Source of the DNA: Gnetum montanum
Taxonomy: Eukaryota; Streptophyta; Gnetopsida; Gnetales; Gnetaceae
DNA: 59,802 nucleotides
Assembly (NCBI GenBank): GCA_015680685.1
Contig: MNCI01000900.1
Span: forward strand, 198,899-258,700
Direction: 5' to 3'
Shown here: one piece after another, positions 21,879-35,240 of the stretch
Position numbering within the stretch: the first letter of the stretch is position 1
How the letters are laid out: every line of letters starts with the position of its first letter
Translations under genes and position numbers: made by a program
Notes under the pieces: generated by a model
The model's database searches: none
What the model saw: only the letters and a program-made list of their open reading frames with translations
What the model was told of the DNA's origin: nothing

Positions 21879-23134
21879 TTATAGGGATCTTACCAGTTTT
21901 GGACCAATGGGGTTTATCATATGATACACAATATAACCCAATGGTAAGTTTTGAAGATGATCAGTGAATTGCCAAGAACACTCATGTATATCATTACATT
22001 TTAGAAATATAAAAGATATTATTATACATATGATACAATTAAAACCTATATTGCTATGGTGAAAGACTGAGAAAATATTTATAATTTTATGTTTTATAAT
22101 TTTTATGTAGTTTAGAATTATAAAAACTATATCATAATAAAAATACATGCATTGAAATCCCTCTTAGGAATATATACAATGATTGTGTTGCAATTCCTCT
22201 TAGAGATAGATATAACACCATACACAAAATAAAAATAAAAATTACTTTTAGTTACATCCTTGATGATCCAACAACATGTTGTATAGTTGTGATTTTTTTC
22301 TTGGGTAACGATGAATCATAAAAACTTATGAAAGTTAGAATTAAATAAATATTTTTATTATTTTAATTTTTTATAACTATTTTTTATGTTTTAATATTTA
22401 AGGCATCAACGATAGAATAAGGGAAAACCATAAGATTTATTCAAAGCATAAACATTAGACTCCACATTGACCAAATGATTCTAGGCTATGTAAGTAAGAT
22501 AGCACTCTTACAAAGTCTAGCCACACTTTTGAAAGTGACAACTCAAAACACACATAATAAGGAATCAACTTACTTAAGGAAGGAAGAGATCTTCAAATAA
22601 ATTGAATGCTAGAAGCTCAAGTGAAATTAAAGTTATACATAAGATATGTATGAGAGCTCATCCTAAATATTTATAAATTTTGCAACAAAAAAAAAGAAGG
22701 TTCATCAATGCCTAGGTATCAACAAAGATCTATCAACATAGCTTGATCTGATCTTGATTACATTGAAGGTAAAGAAGGCCAAACTAGGCCTAGAGGTGTA
22801 TGCATCAATATCCTTGCACTAAAATAGGAGGTGCATTGATGTAGGCTAGTAAATGTATTCCCTCAAATTACACTTTCCATAAACAATTCCAAATAAAATT
22901 TGGAACCCAAGTACACATGCTGAAAGGATCAAAGGACATCCAAATGTAGTTGGAATCATCCTAAAAATCTTGGAATCATGCATACAATCTCAAAGTATGA
23001 CATAAGAGGTAAGGATGCATATCAAGAGACTAAGAACTTCAACATAGCAAACTAGATTATAAATACATGATATATAAAATAATTTCCAAATATATGGCTT
23101 ACAATTGATTCACAAATTACCACTTGATGCCTCA
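21879..23134 (-). repeat. R5 3' LTR, about 1256 bp
   Basis: This is a direct repeat of 28126-29294, seen over TTTGGACCAATG, CACTCATGTATATCATT, the TATAATTTTATGTTTTATAA block, TCCAACAACATG-like words and GAGCTCATCC. On the minus strand a TATA-like TTTATAAATATTTAGG is near 22665-22680. Point differences are frequent, so the insertion is old. The edges are chosen by comparing the two copies and the PBS side. Confidence 0.8.
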
Positions 23135-26100
23135 TTATTTCCTTATGACTAAGTAAATCTAGTCACATAGATTTAAAATCCAAGACATAAACACAAGAAC
23201 TAGACACATGACAAAATCAATGTGGAGGAATTACAAATGTAAAACATAGATAATGACTATGTTATAATATAATTCATTTCACAAGAAGTAATAGGGAATG
23301 ATGGTAGAGAAGAAAATACACTTGACATGCTTGCAGGAAATAGGAAGAAGCTAGAAGGATAGGGTCTCTACCACGTATCATTCACACCTATGCCTTCTTC
23401 TATGTTATCCATATTCAAATAATCTCTTGCCTTTCCAACTACTCTAGCACTCATTTAAAAGATCTTGAAATGGTATTTTCTTAATCTAAAAGATCAAGAG
23501 CATGACCATTTGTCTTCATATCTCTCTCTCAAGGAAGGCTTCTTAGCTATAGATATTGGATTTGATGATTGATGGTGTTCCTCCTCTTCTTTTGAGACTA
23601 GTAGTTCTCTTATAAGACCATTGAACAAGGACTAATATTTCTTAATCCCCTCCCAAATAGGTCAATAGAATCCTAAGCACAATCACCTAAGCATGATAAG
23701 TTGTAATAATTCTAGAAATTAAATGAGATCTCCAAAGCATTATACAACTATTGCAAAAAATGACCATAGAAACAATGATAAGTATAACCCTTGGGAACAC
23801 AAGGTGAACATCATCACAACTACAAAATCCAAGTGTGCAAGGGAAAGTAGACATAAGATGGAAATAATTTAAATAATGATCAAAATTACAAAGTACATAT
23901 CCAAGTCATGAACAATGCAAATAAAAAGAATAAGAAGAATAAATGTCCATAGAAATCTAAAAATATAACCAAGGATTAAATTAGATAAGTCACAAAAGAT
24001 ATCAAGAAGACCAAAACATTAAAATCTTATATTCAATGATATCCAATCCAATGGGGTTAGAAAATGGGAGATAAATAGAGTAACCCAAGGTAAAACAAAT
24101 AGGTGCAATTAAGGTAAGGTGGAAAAGGATTGCCATGATCAAACCTTGAAGCTTGTAGAGTCGATACTCATATAAATATAAGACTAATCAAGTGCTTTAT
24201 GCTATGAAAATACCACCACCATCGAGAGGTAATCTTGAGCTTACTCACTCATAATGCCAATCCATCAAGAATTTACAAGTGGATCCTTCTCATAAAATAC
24301 ACCTTTCTTTCTTCCTCTTATAAAACCCATTGATGGAAAACCCATGGATTCCTAACAACTAGTGAGACATCAAAATCAAACATAAGTCTATCCCCTTTAA
24401 TGGTCAAATATCATTCTCTAATTTACCTAATTGACTTCCTACTAGCCATAAAAATGGAAAAGAATGGAATTGAAGAGATGGAGAATGAATGATGGACAAG
24501 AAAGAGAATATGGGAGTGAAATATCACTAGATCGCAAACCAGTCATGCAATTAGCTTATGGAAACATGTGAGAATATCCTACATTTCATGAGAGATATAC
24601 TATTGCATCCCTTCATCACTACTCATCCACACAATAGGGATATATCTACAAGTTCCCTTTTTGAGTGAAATATTACACTTGTCACTACTAGTGCCATCTA
24701 GTCTTGATTATTTTACAGTCCAACCATTGGTAAAATTGGACCAAGGAAATTTTATACAAATAATTTAGAATTCAAGATTCTAGTTTTGATTTCCTTCATC
24801 CATGTTGCCTAAATTTTGCTTTATTGAAAACCTCTCATTAATCCCTTTGGTTGTACTAACTAATCCAAATCCCAATAATGATTACAATGTCATGACCAAA
24901 TAATTATATTCTCATGGTGGATATGACTATGATTTAAGTCAAGGATTATGTTATTGATCCCAAAGAACATATGACTTTAGGAATTAGGTGGAAACACCAT
25001 TTGATATTACCAAATTTTACTAAGAGAGAGACTTCTAGGCCTTCATAGACATGGGTAGGAATGAGCAAGATATTGTCTAAGACCATGGTATTTGGAGGTT
25101 AAGAGATCTAGGAAATAGGTTGAACATGAGATAGACTTTACATGATTATTGATCTAACCACTCATTTTGATTTACTTAAGTGATTACATGATTAGTTTAG
25201 AATGGTAGAAATATCAATTTATGTGGACCAAAGAGCTTGTAATAACATCAATCTTCCCATTGCCTCTTCTTCTTCTTCTTCTTTCAAGATTTTTCTTTTT
25301 CTTTTCTTTCATTATTGTTTCACTTTTTCATTGTCATTATTTTTCATTTTATCATTTTTTCCTTTTAGGAGAAGAGGATTTTTTATGGTGCATGGGAATT
25401 ATGGGAAAGAGTTAAATTACCATCTGATTCAACTTGCACGAACATGAGAATCCATTCCTCATGTCATGGCATGCATAGGTTCATGAGATCATAAATCTCT
25501 TTTGACTAAGGGTGGTCAAGCATGGCAAGCACATGTACCTTGGTTTAATCACATTGATTAGATATATTATGGTTTTTACAAGGATCCTTGATGACACACC
25601 CTTTTCTTACTAGTGATCAAACACTTTTCTAGGATTCTAGAGCTCACACCCTAAGATGTGAACCCATCACTTACCTGTGATTCCAATACTAGTAGCTTCA
25701 ACAAATCACAATGTAATTCTTAGCTCCTCACTAAATTTGAGCTTGGTTTACTAGTGATGAATAGAGGAAAAGTGGATGGATGAATTTTTGGAGTGGGCAT
25801 TCCATTGGTTAAGGTATTAGCACTTTAGCACTCTAGCATCATCATCACATTTGTAAATCACCCATCCACCATTGGATTATTTTGTGAGCATTCATAAAGT
25901 GCATTAATTGATTTTTCCTATAAGCATAAAACACAGTCAAAATAAATATCAAACCAAAATAATAAGAAACTTAGAGGATGATATATCATTAATTTAAAAA
26001 AAATACAAAAAGACACATCAAACAAACAAACCATACTATACCACGAAAGAAATTACATGGAGGGCTCTTCTTCCACAAAAAAGTTCAAGGCTAGTACATA

Positions 26101-26929
26101 ACAATCTCCTTGTTGAACTTATTATTGAGAAGAATACCCTCCTTGGTCTCATTTTTTTTGAAGACAATCATGAAAAAGAAGATGAGCATGAATCCTCATA
26201 GCAAGCTCTATCCTTCTTTCTTTTATAAAAATGCTTTCATTTGTGAGGTGATGAATTCCCTACCATGAAAGGGATATAATGCTTATGGTACTATCCAATA
26301 GTGTATGGGGAAGGAAAATGAGCATGGTTCCTTGCATTAATAAATTGAACATGTTCCTACTATGGCCAATTTAAACTTCTGTAATGGTACAAAAGACCAT
26401 GATGGACATTGGTGGACTAATGGCTATGGAGATGGTTGTGGTGGATATGACCAATATTGAGGGGGTATTACATAATTTATTTGACTTATAGGCTATTAAG
26501 TTTCATGGTAGGAAGAAGGATGACATGAGGAAGATTATTGTGATGTAGATGAAACATCCCAAGGATCAGACTCCATTCCTTATTGAAGTTGTGACTAAAA
26601 ACTAGACCACAAGGATAAGAAATTTGATCATGATAAGGGCTCTTACCATTTTTTTTTCTTTAACTAATTACTTTAATGAATTTTTTATAAATCCTTAAAA
26701 ATTAATGTTATCATTTGATATAGAACTTTCCAAACCTTGTCAACAACATTGGCAAGCTCTGCCAAAGTCCTTTTACTTCCTAGGCTTTCATGAACAAGGG
26801 CTTCAACAACATTAGAAGGTTAAATATTATATTCAATGTTCTTTAAATTCTTTTGACATTATGGATTTATGTTTTCCTCCTCTACATTTACATGTTTATT
26901 CCATTAATTTTCCAATTTAGCTACAAGAT
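23135..26929 (-). other. R5 internal region without recognisable pol
   Basis: Nearly 3.8 kb lies between the 3' LTR and the gag remnant. I find no protease, RT, RNase H or integrase motif of the neighbouring families on either strand. There is a short CTT/TTC-rich stretch near 25265-25330. The region may be decayed beyond recognition, or R5 may always have been non-autonomous. Confidence 0.5.
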
Positions 26930-27520
26930 CTAACATAGTATAATTTAATCCAATGACCTATGTTATGGATTACCAATAACATACATAGCCATCCTTTCAT
27001 GAGTCTACAACTATAGTTCTTCTATCAGGTGCATTAATTGGTCATTTTTTCTGAATCCATAGTTTGAACATTAATTTAACACATAATTATACTATTCTAT
27101 GAACAAATCTAATGATTCATTAGTATCCTTTCGTCATCCTAATATCTTCTTTCTAAGATTTTCAACTTGAGCATAAGATTGAATTTTGACATTGAATGGT
27201 TTTAACATGTCTTCCCAATAAGGGATGGAATTGGGTGAAAGAGGTTGATACCATGTTTTAGCATGATTAGTGAATATGTAAGGAAAAATATGGAGTTTCT
27301 ACCACTTATTGTTTAACCTTTTCAGCTCACAAGAGATGACAAATGTTTGAACATGGAAATAGGGATCATCATATAACTTCCCACTAAATGTGGAAATGAT
27401 AGCCATATCAATATTTTTTATTCTTCTTTTCTTAATGCTTTCAAGTGAGATGAAAACTTCTTCATTAATTTGACCCTCGTATGTCATGAAAATAATGGCT
27501 TATTCAAGTCATTAACATTT
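26930..27520 (-). pseudogene. gag: R5 gag (broken)
   Basis: The open segment 27487-27299 has IKNIDMAIISTFSGKLYDD, then PYFHVQTFVISCELKRLNNKW, corresponding to IKHLDINNIPRFEGG...DPQHHLQAF of the R1 gag but clearly from another subfamily. Further left, about 27290-27120, decayed coding sequence continues the gag core (AKTWYQ-like and NLRKKILG-like words). The position inside the 5' LTR and PBS fits a minus-strand element. The frame is broken after about 65 codons. It is the only coding remnant I can assign in R5. Confidence 0.75.
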
Positions 27521-28104
27521 CATTCAATTGAACAAATGAAAAGATTGAAATAATGGACTAGTTCAAATCACCAAAAGTATATCTCAAGTCCCACAAGAAA
27601 AGATTCATGAACTTCCTTCCCTAGAATCATTCATGTTGTACTAATGAAGTATCTAGGAGAAGGTCTTGCCTACTTCCTAACATGCATGCCCTTGTACTCT
27701 TGCTCCTTAATCATATCACAAAGATCTTACTTTTAACAAGAAGCATACTTTAATTATTAGGGTAACATGAGTTCTTAATCTACCAAATCCTAGATGAAGA
27801 CTTGATTGGACAAAGCCTCCTTGAAGGTAGCAAATGTAGATTCTCTAGGTTCTTTGAAAAATCATTCATGTGCATCACACCATCATCCCCATTTTTCTTA
27901 ATGAAATTTTATCATAATGGGAGGTGCTACTTCATTCACCATGTTTTTGAAAGTGATTTGAACTAATTGATGTTTCTACTTCAATCTATTTTCATTGTTA
28001 AATTTAACCATGATTGCTTTGATTATTTAGGTCCTACAAAATTCACAACTTAAGAAAAAGGAGAATTATGAATGTACAAGTATTTCAAGATAATTCACCA
28101 ATGT
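27521..28104 (-). other. R5 leader and gag N-terminal region, unresolved
   Basis: The sequence between the PBS and the recognisable gag core is AT-rich with stops in all frames I followed. It should contain the untranslated leader and the gag start. Confidence 0.4.
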
Positions 28105-28125
28105 CTTCCCTAATAACGGTATCAA
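28105..28125 (-). other. R5 primer-binding site (decayed)
   Basis: On the minus strand TTGATACCGTTATTAGGGA follows the LTR terminus. It resembles the tRNA-Asp-type site TTGGCGCCGTTGCCGGGGA with G-to-A and C-to-T changes. This fixes the orientation of R5. Confidence 0.65.
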
Positions 28126-29294
28126 TAATAGAGGCCCACCAACTTTGGACCAATGAGATTTATCATATGAAATGTAGTGTGATACAATTGTAAGCTTTGA
28201 AAATAATGTTAAGTGTATTGTCTAAAACACTCATGTATATCATTGCATTTAGGAAATATAAAAGCGATTACATGTTTCCATGATGAGACATAAAGAAAAT
28301 ATTTATAATTTTATGTTTTATAATTTTTATAAGTTTTTGAATTATAAGAAACAAAACAATAATAAACACACATCCATTACAATTCCTCTTAGGGATAGGT
28401 ACAATGCCACATATTAAGTGTGATAAAAATTACTCTTAGTCATAACCTTGATGGTACAACATCATGCCATATAGTTGTAACCTCTTTGGAAAAGGATGAA
28501 TCATTGTAGCTTATGAAAATGAGTAGTATAAATATTTTTGATTTTTTAATTTTTAAGGCATCAATGTTAAAACAATGGAAAATCATAAGCTTTATTCACA
28601 TGGAAACATTGGACTTTGCATCAACCAAATGGTTCCAAGCTACATGAGTAAGGTATCACTCTAATAGAGTCTAGTTGCACTCATGAAAGTGATGATTCAA
28701 AATATACACAACAAGAAAATGAATCAATTTTCCCAAAGGAGAAATAACTCTTCACATAAATTGAACATCAAAAACTTAAATGAAATTAAACTTATGTATA
28801 AGATATGTATTAGAGCTCATCCTGGATATTTATAGTTTTGTGAGGTAATAGAGAAAGTTCTTTAGAACCTAGCCATTAACAAAGTTTCTTCAATGTAACT
28901 TGAGCTAATATGAAAGATAAAGAAGGAAAAATCAGGTCTAGGGAGGTGGGGAGGTACATCAATGCCATAGCATTGGCGTAAAAGGTGTGCTAACATAGGA
29001 TAGTCAACACATCCTCCTAAATCACACTTTACATAAATAATTTAGGATGAAAGTCATAACTTGAGGAAGCATGCTTGAAGGACCAAAAGACATTTGAATA
29101 AAGTCAAAATCATTCTAAAGAGCTTGGAATCATGCACATAATTTTGAAGTATGACATAGGAGGCAAGGATACATCTTAGAAGATCAAGAACCTTAACCAA
29201 ACATGCTAGAGTACATAGAAGATAGGGTACATGAAATATGTTCCAAATCTAGAGCTTACAATCGACTTACAAATTTCCACTAGATGCGTTATCA
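28126..29294 (-). repeat. R5 5' LTR, about 1169 bp
   Basis: This is the direct-repeat partner of 21879-23134. The TATA-like CTATAAATATCC on the minus strand is at about 28828-28840. The right edge is placed near GCGTTATCA at 29294. Flanking bases ATATA (left of the 3' LTR) and ACACA (right of this LTR) would match as a 5-bp target duplication only after two C-to-T changes, so the duplication is uncertain. Confidence 0.78.
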
Positions 29295-29296
29295 AC

Positions 29297-30115
29297 ACAT
29301 CTTTTCATCATTACTATCCTCTTGAATATTATAGACCTATTACTCCATTACCTGAATCACCCTCCACATATACTTCTGATTACTCATAGTACCATGCATC
29401 TCATGTCTCTACTTCTTCACCACCTACACCATTAGTGCAAGGTAAAATTCCTTCACAACCTCATTGATGGAATGTTATAAGAGTTATCAACTTGCAAGTA
29501 GATGATAATTCAAATGGTTATAAGTGTAAACCTTGGAAGAAGTTATTTTTTCAACCTAAAAATCCATCCAAACCATTACATGCATTTGTGGTTATGGAAC
29601 TTTCTTAAACTACTCAAAGAAAGGCCATCAAGCTTCTTTTAAATAAAAGATATCAAAATGTTCAATTTGTCAAGTTAATCCATCTTGTGCTAGATTAAAT
29701 AACTATATTACATCTTCCCAAGAAAAGAACTAATCCTAGAAATCCCCTAATCTATTTTCTAAAAATGATTCATGCAAGGATTTATTAGACTCAAGTTTTG
29801 GTGTAAATTAAATTTCTTAAGAAATATATAAAGCATAGAACTTACCTCCACTTAAGAAGTGTAATATCAAGTTAGAGATTGTAGATTAATCCATTACTAC
29901 ATCATTGTGATTGGTGGTGAAAATTATGACTTCCATTAGTGGGTGGCATATCTGGCAAATTTCATGATAATTCATATGGAAAAGTATATGGATGACTTCC
30001 CTATCATTATGGGAAGGACTTGGCTAAGTACCATTGATGCCAAGTTGGGAATGAAAGACCTCTTTTTGAAAGTCTCTAAGAAAAATAAATTAATAAGATA
30101 GATAAGAAGAGGGTT
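29297..30115 (+). pseudogene. pro: R4 gag tail and protease (broken)
   Basis: After the R5 insertion the proline- and tyrosine-rich gag tail resumes (about 29300-29460, with PITPLPESP-like words). It reaches a WNVIRVINLQ-like block that parallels R3 at about 12945. The protease active site near 29773-29795 reads LLDSSFGVN where R3 has LLDSGSSVN, so the catalytic DSG is lost. GRTWLSTIDAKLGMKDL near 30010-30060 matches the protease end in R3. Stops and shifts are frequent. Confidence 0.75.
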
Positions 30116-30329
30116 TCATGCATTATGTATAATTATGCAAGGTAAAATGGCATATAAAAGATATGTACAATCAAAGGCATAATCATTGCAACATGAAAAG
30201 TATTTCTTGAATCCACAAGTGCTCAAAAGTTTCTCTATACGACAATCACAAAATAATAAGGTACCTTGTGGTAAAACATAGATAACAACTCTAGTTCTAC
30301 AATATGTATGGAACCAACAAAGATCCTCA

Positions 30330-31475
30330 CAAGTGAATAGCTACATAAAATGGATGAAAGAGAGAAAATTAGATACCAACTCTTAGATTCAAAAAATAGG
30401 AAAGAATTACTAGAAACCTCTGAGCCCTTAGAATTGAAAACATCACCATAATCTTTATCATATATGTTTCTAAGTAGTTGGAAGTTGGTAATCATTAATG
30501 TCTAACTCACTAAGGGGTAGAAGGAGGAGCTATTGGAAGTATTTAACAAATGGCCAACAACCTTTTCCTAGTGATATGATGAAATAATAGGGATAGTTTC
30601 ATGCATAGTGCATCATTGAATCTACACAGATTCCACCATCAAGCCTAAAAGACAACCACAAATAAGGTTGAATTTATAGCTCAAACAAGTTGTTAACAAG
30701 GAGGCCAAAAAGCTCCTCAAATCTGGATTCATCTACCCTATAGTAGATAGTAAGTAGGTGAGCTCACTTGTCATTGTATCAAAGAAATAAGGTAATTGAG
30801 GATCTATATAAACTTTAGACTATTAAACATAGTTACTTTCAAAGATTATTTTTCTTTATCATTTGTAGATTAAGTATTGAATACCATTGTAGGGCATAAA
30901 TATTACAATTTTTTGGATGTATATTATGATTATAATCAAATCCAAATTTCCAAAGAAGACTAGAGCAAAACACCCTCCATAAGTTCTTTGTGGACTTTCA
31001 CATATAGAAAAATGTCTTTTTGGCTTATGTAATGCTCCTACAACCTTTCAATGCCTAGTTTTTAGCATTTTTAGTAGTAAATTAGTAATTCTATGGAAGT
31101 CATCATATATGACTTCTCCACCTATGTTGCCATTTTCAAACAAGCACCAGATCATCTTGAGCAAGTTCTAAAATGATCTATAAAAACTAACTTAAAGCTT
31201 AATTAGCATAGAAGTTGCTTGATGGTTTAGGAAGGCATTATCCTAAAGTATAGAATTTTAGAAAACGATATTAAGGTGAAAAAAGATAAGAATCCCCTAA
31301 GGAATCACTAGATAACCTCAAATAGTTAAGGATGTGAGGTCATTCCTTGGACACACTAGTTATGGTAGATGTTTCATAGAAAATTTCTCTAGAATCGTCA
31401 AACTATTGGTGAAACTCACTAAGAAGAATGAAACATTTGAATAGACTAAGGGATGTAAGTGAGCATTCCAACTTT
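30330..31475 (+). pseudogene. pol: R4 reverse transcriptase (broken)
   Basis: Blocks parallel R3 in order: a SGFIYPIVDS-like region (about 30720-30750), RLLN (about 30815-30835), YYNFLD-like words and FGLCNAPTTFQ-like words (about 31015-31050). The catalytic segment is at about 31095-31135. It reads EVIIYDFSTYVAIFKQAPDH, so FMDD has become IIYD and one catalytic Asp is gone. HLEQVL and SFLGHTSYG (about 31340-31365) follow. The domain is more decayed than in R3. Confidence 0.8.
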
Positions 31476-31960
31476 TGAAGCAAAAACTCATAGAAATACC
31501 TATCTTATGGGTACTAGATTGATCTAGATCATCCAAATTATGGCTAATGCTTCTAATTATGCCTTGGAAGTTGTGCTAACATAGATGGATGATCATATAC
31601 ATTCATATTACATCCATTATGCTAGTAGGAGCATTGCAAGTTCACAACTCAACTACATCACAATAGAAAAAGAACTGATGACAATTATTTATGTTTTCAA
31701 AAAATGCAAGTACTATGTGCTTAAATATATAGTTTTTATGCACACTAATCATAGTTCCATCTACTTCCTCATAAATAAATGAGTAGTTAGTCATCATGTC
31801 ATAAGGTTTCTGATGATTCTATAATAATTTGAGCTAACAATGGAGGATAAAAAGAAAACTAATAATGTCATTGTTAATCACTTGCCTTAGTTAAGACGAA
31901 ATAATAAGGTTGATGAAAAGTCTTTATGAAACCCATTTCTAGATAAGTTGCTTTTCTCCA
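31476..31960 (+). pseudogene. pol: R4 RNase H (broken)
   Basis: An open stretch at 31585-31782 encodes MDDHIHSYYIHYASRSIASS, then QLNYITIEKELMTIIYVFKK and KYYVLKYIVFMHTNHSSI. It matches the QLNY-T-EKEL and HTDHSAI landmarks of gypsy RNase H; the Asp of TDH is Asn here. It continues to an IVNHLP-like block before integrase. Flanking parts are interrupted by stops. Confidence 0.8.
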
Positions 31961-32059
31961 AAGTAGTTGAGACTATAACACCTTAGCTCACAAACTAATA
32001 TGATGAATTCCATTTCTATATACTCACATAGAAGACATATAATAAATATAGCCATAAGA

Positions 32060-33235
32060 AAAAACAATAGTTCCTTCACCAAGTTAAGCATTACATGGAG
32101 ATAGAGAAAAACCTCTATAAGATCTATGCAGATGACCTAGTACAATGGTGTGTATCTAATGAAGATCAACTTTGATTTTTCCAAGATGCTCATGAAGGTT
32201 CTTGTGGGGGCTATTATGCTAGGAGAAGAATGATCATTAAAATTTTTATGGTAATATATTTGTGGCCTATGATATTCAAGGGTTTTTACTACTTTACCCA
32301 TTCATGTGAATGATATCAACAAGATGGAGAAATGATGGTCAAAATAAAAGAGTCTTAGAAATTGATTTAGCCACTGAAGCCTTTCAATCTTTAGGTAATT
32401 GATTTCATGAAATCCATCATCCTCATTTCCAATGAAAACATCTACATTATTTTTATTGTTGATTACTATATTAGATGGGCTATAGTTACAAACATCACTA
32501 AGTGTACTTTCTTCACTATAGCTTGATTCTTTTAACAACAAGTGGCAAATAGGTTTGGTATATCTAAGGTACTAATTTCTAATAATTAAACCCAATTTAT
32601 AGGTTATACCTTTAGAAAGTTAATACAATTCTTATGGGTGGAACATAAACTCACAACACCCTCCAACCCAATGGTCAAGCTGAAGTAACTAATAGGAAAA
32701 TTACTAGAATTTTAACAAGAACCATTAGTAGAGATAGGAAAGATTAGAGTACAAAATTCAATGATGCCCTATGGAATTATCACTCAACCTAGAAACTCCC
32801 TATAATCTACTCTCCCTATGATTTAGTGTATAGAAAGTTACCCAAAGTTCCAATTCAAAACAAACTTTATACACTTACAATTGTATTTAACCTTAACTTT
32901 GATATTAACTTAGTGTAAAAAGAAATATTGATGTTGTTCAACATGTTGGATGATAATCAAAGGGTAGTCCTCATTATGAATGAAGTATATAAGACATAAG
33001 ATAAGCAATGAAATAACACCTAAATAAGAAGATTTAAACTCTAACTAAGAGACAAGGTTCTCTATTGGAATCCCATGCATATGCCTTAACAAACTAAGTT
33101 TCAAACTTTGTGGAAAGGATAGTACATCATGAATTCAACCTTTTCTTTTAGATCCATGATAATTTCCCATCTAATTACCTACCAAAAGCACTTTTTAGTT
33201 AATATCCAATAAGTAAAGCCATTCAAAGACCATCA
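32060..33235 (+). pseudogene. pol: R4 integrase (broken)
   Basis: The zinc-binding region appears at about 32180-32330 with DAHEGSCGGYYARR and a CQQDG-like end. The core shows IDFMKSIILISNENIYI (about 32397-32450), then an SNN-TQFIG-like second Asp region (about 32575-32600) and NGQAEVTNRKITRIL (about 32670-32715). The C-terminal block with RDKVLYWNPMHMP and KFQTLWKG (about 33050-33115) aligns with R3. Substitutions and stops abound; the second catalytic Asp appears to be changed to Asn. Confidence 0.8.
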
Positions 33236-34399
33236 AACAACTAGAACCAGACATGACCTCTCAACACATGGACAAGAACACTTTATTTTTAGGATCTCCT
33301 CCTTCTAACTCAATCATGGTGGAGACAACCATATAAATAAATACCTTAAGAGGATAAATTTTTTCACTTTTTTTACATAATTTTTAATTATTTTCAATTA
33401 TTTTCAATTATTTTTCTTACATTTTCTATTTTCTTAAAAATTTTATTTTCTTCTATATTTTATTTTATTTTTCTTTACATTTAACATCATATGTGTTTTT
33501 TCAATTTTCAAATTTTCAAGATTTTATTTTTTTTATTTCTATTACCATTATTAGCAAATGTATTACATCAGCATTGTTGTTTCTATGAGCAAGCCATCCT
33601 TGTTTTTGGAATCATGTTCTATCCTAGCAAATTATCAGCTACATAATGGTATAAGAAAGTGAGTCTGCAACATCCACTAATTCCATTTCTATTAATAAGA
33701 GATCCTCATTGTAGTGTTACTATGGTTCTTTCACACAAAAATAAAAAGAACTAGTGATCCCATTATCCAATGAAAAGGGAAAAAGCCAAGTTGAAATGGA
33801 CAATGTTATGGCCTTAATGGGATTTGCTACTTCTTCCATGAGTCTCATAACACAAAAAGGAGTGTATCAGTGCTCCTATTGCAATCCAATAAGGAAGTAT
33901 GTATTATGGAAATGTAAAGTGTGATTTCTTAAAAGAAAAGAAATAAAAACACACCTTCATGAGAATGTCTTAGGAAATAAGCATTGGTTATGGGGCTGAA
34001 AATACAAGTTACCCATGTCTAAAGGAATCCCTCAACTAATGTTTTAGATTTATTTTCTATGATGTCTAACTACTTCCTTTTCCTTTCCTATTAAGTGATG
34101 GTCTTCTCTTGTGGTTGCTATCTTCTTCTAGTTATATGTTAGGATTGCAAGATAATGTAAGACCACTAGTACTAGTGTGGACTTAGTTTGGAACCTAGCC
34201 AGATGAGCTTATGCCTTACATTAATCACTTGAATCACAAGAATCTTTTTATTAAAATTATAAGGAGTCTTGCATCCCTATCCCTCTACCCCTTCTAGATT
34301 CCATTATTCATCTCACTATTATGTACCATGATTGCCTTGATGATTTTCGATTTGTAGGGTGCAAGGTCCTGATCACAATGACTATGTGAGTATGATGTA
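33236..34399 (+). other. R4 3' noncoding region up to the R6 insertion
   Basis: AT-rich, with T-rich runs at 33360-33540 like the start of the R3 3' region. No gene recognised. The interrupted sequence resumes at about 47671 beyond R6. Confidence 0.5.
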
Positions 34400-35240
34400 T
34401 GATGAGCACCAAGGTATTCCTATGTCCAACCATACAAATACAAGCATTCATGCATGATCTAGTCGAACTCCAAGGATTAAGTGCTTATGTGCTTACATAG
34501 AACAAGGATGGGTTATGTGATCGTTGTCTTCCCAAGCTTACTTGTAAGGCATAATTATATGGTTAAGTAAACTTGAGGTATATGATTTTTATGTTTTATG
34601 TTCCTAGTGCTTAAAATGGAGAAATAAAATAAGTGAGTAACTAATTTGATTTAACTAATAAACTAGGCTCTAACCAATCCTAACACTAGCATTTTTTCCC
34701 ACTTGCTGGACACATCTTGAACCAGTGTAACACTACTAGGATTACCAAACACTAGTCATTACTAGGTTATCAAGTGTTCCACGTATGCTCAAAGTGATCA
34801 TATTGAGTGTGCTAATTCATTGATAATTAACAATTCAATAAAAAAACATTAATTAACTAATGAGAGTAGCAAATAATAGTAAATAACATTTGAATGAAAT
34901 AATTAAGCTATTGTGAATGTTGCAAGGTTTGTCTTTATTTTTGGACACAAGGTGTGCTCAAGTACACAATGCTCAAATAAATATCAGTTTACTTTATGAC
35001 TCCTACTATGGACACTTAGAAATAATTCAAACTCTAGAAAGGGAAAATTGCAAGGGTTCAACTAAGGGACTAAGAAACTAACTACAAAACCAAGTGTCCC
35101 TATCTCTTATTTATAGGTGATGGGACAAGTTCCGATATCGCATGTCCAATATCCCTTTGGAAACTCCAATATCATGTATTCAATATTAAGGGCCCAATAT
35201 CACAAATCTGATATTGAGGGTCTGATATCAGGACTCATCA
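34400..35240 (-). repeat. R6 3' LTR, 841 bp
   Basis: On the plus strand it starts TGATGAGCACC and ends GGACTCATCA. The TATA box (CTATAAATAAG on minus) is at 35106-35116, with a decayed GATATC array beyond it at about 35134-35229, including exact copies at 35134 and 35224 and several AATATC variants. The adjoining CCTAGGGGTA on the minus strand is the polypurine tract. Confidence 0.88.

Noticed and set aside
25202-25447. Plus-strand 81-codon frame with a Ser/Phe-rich hydrophobic run
   Set aside because: The hydrophobic stretch is a translation of a TTC/TTT-rich tract; no supporting homology or context.
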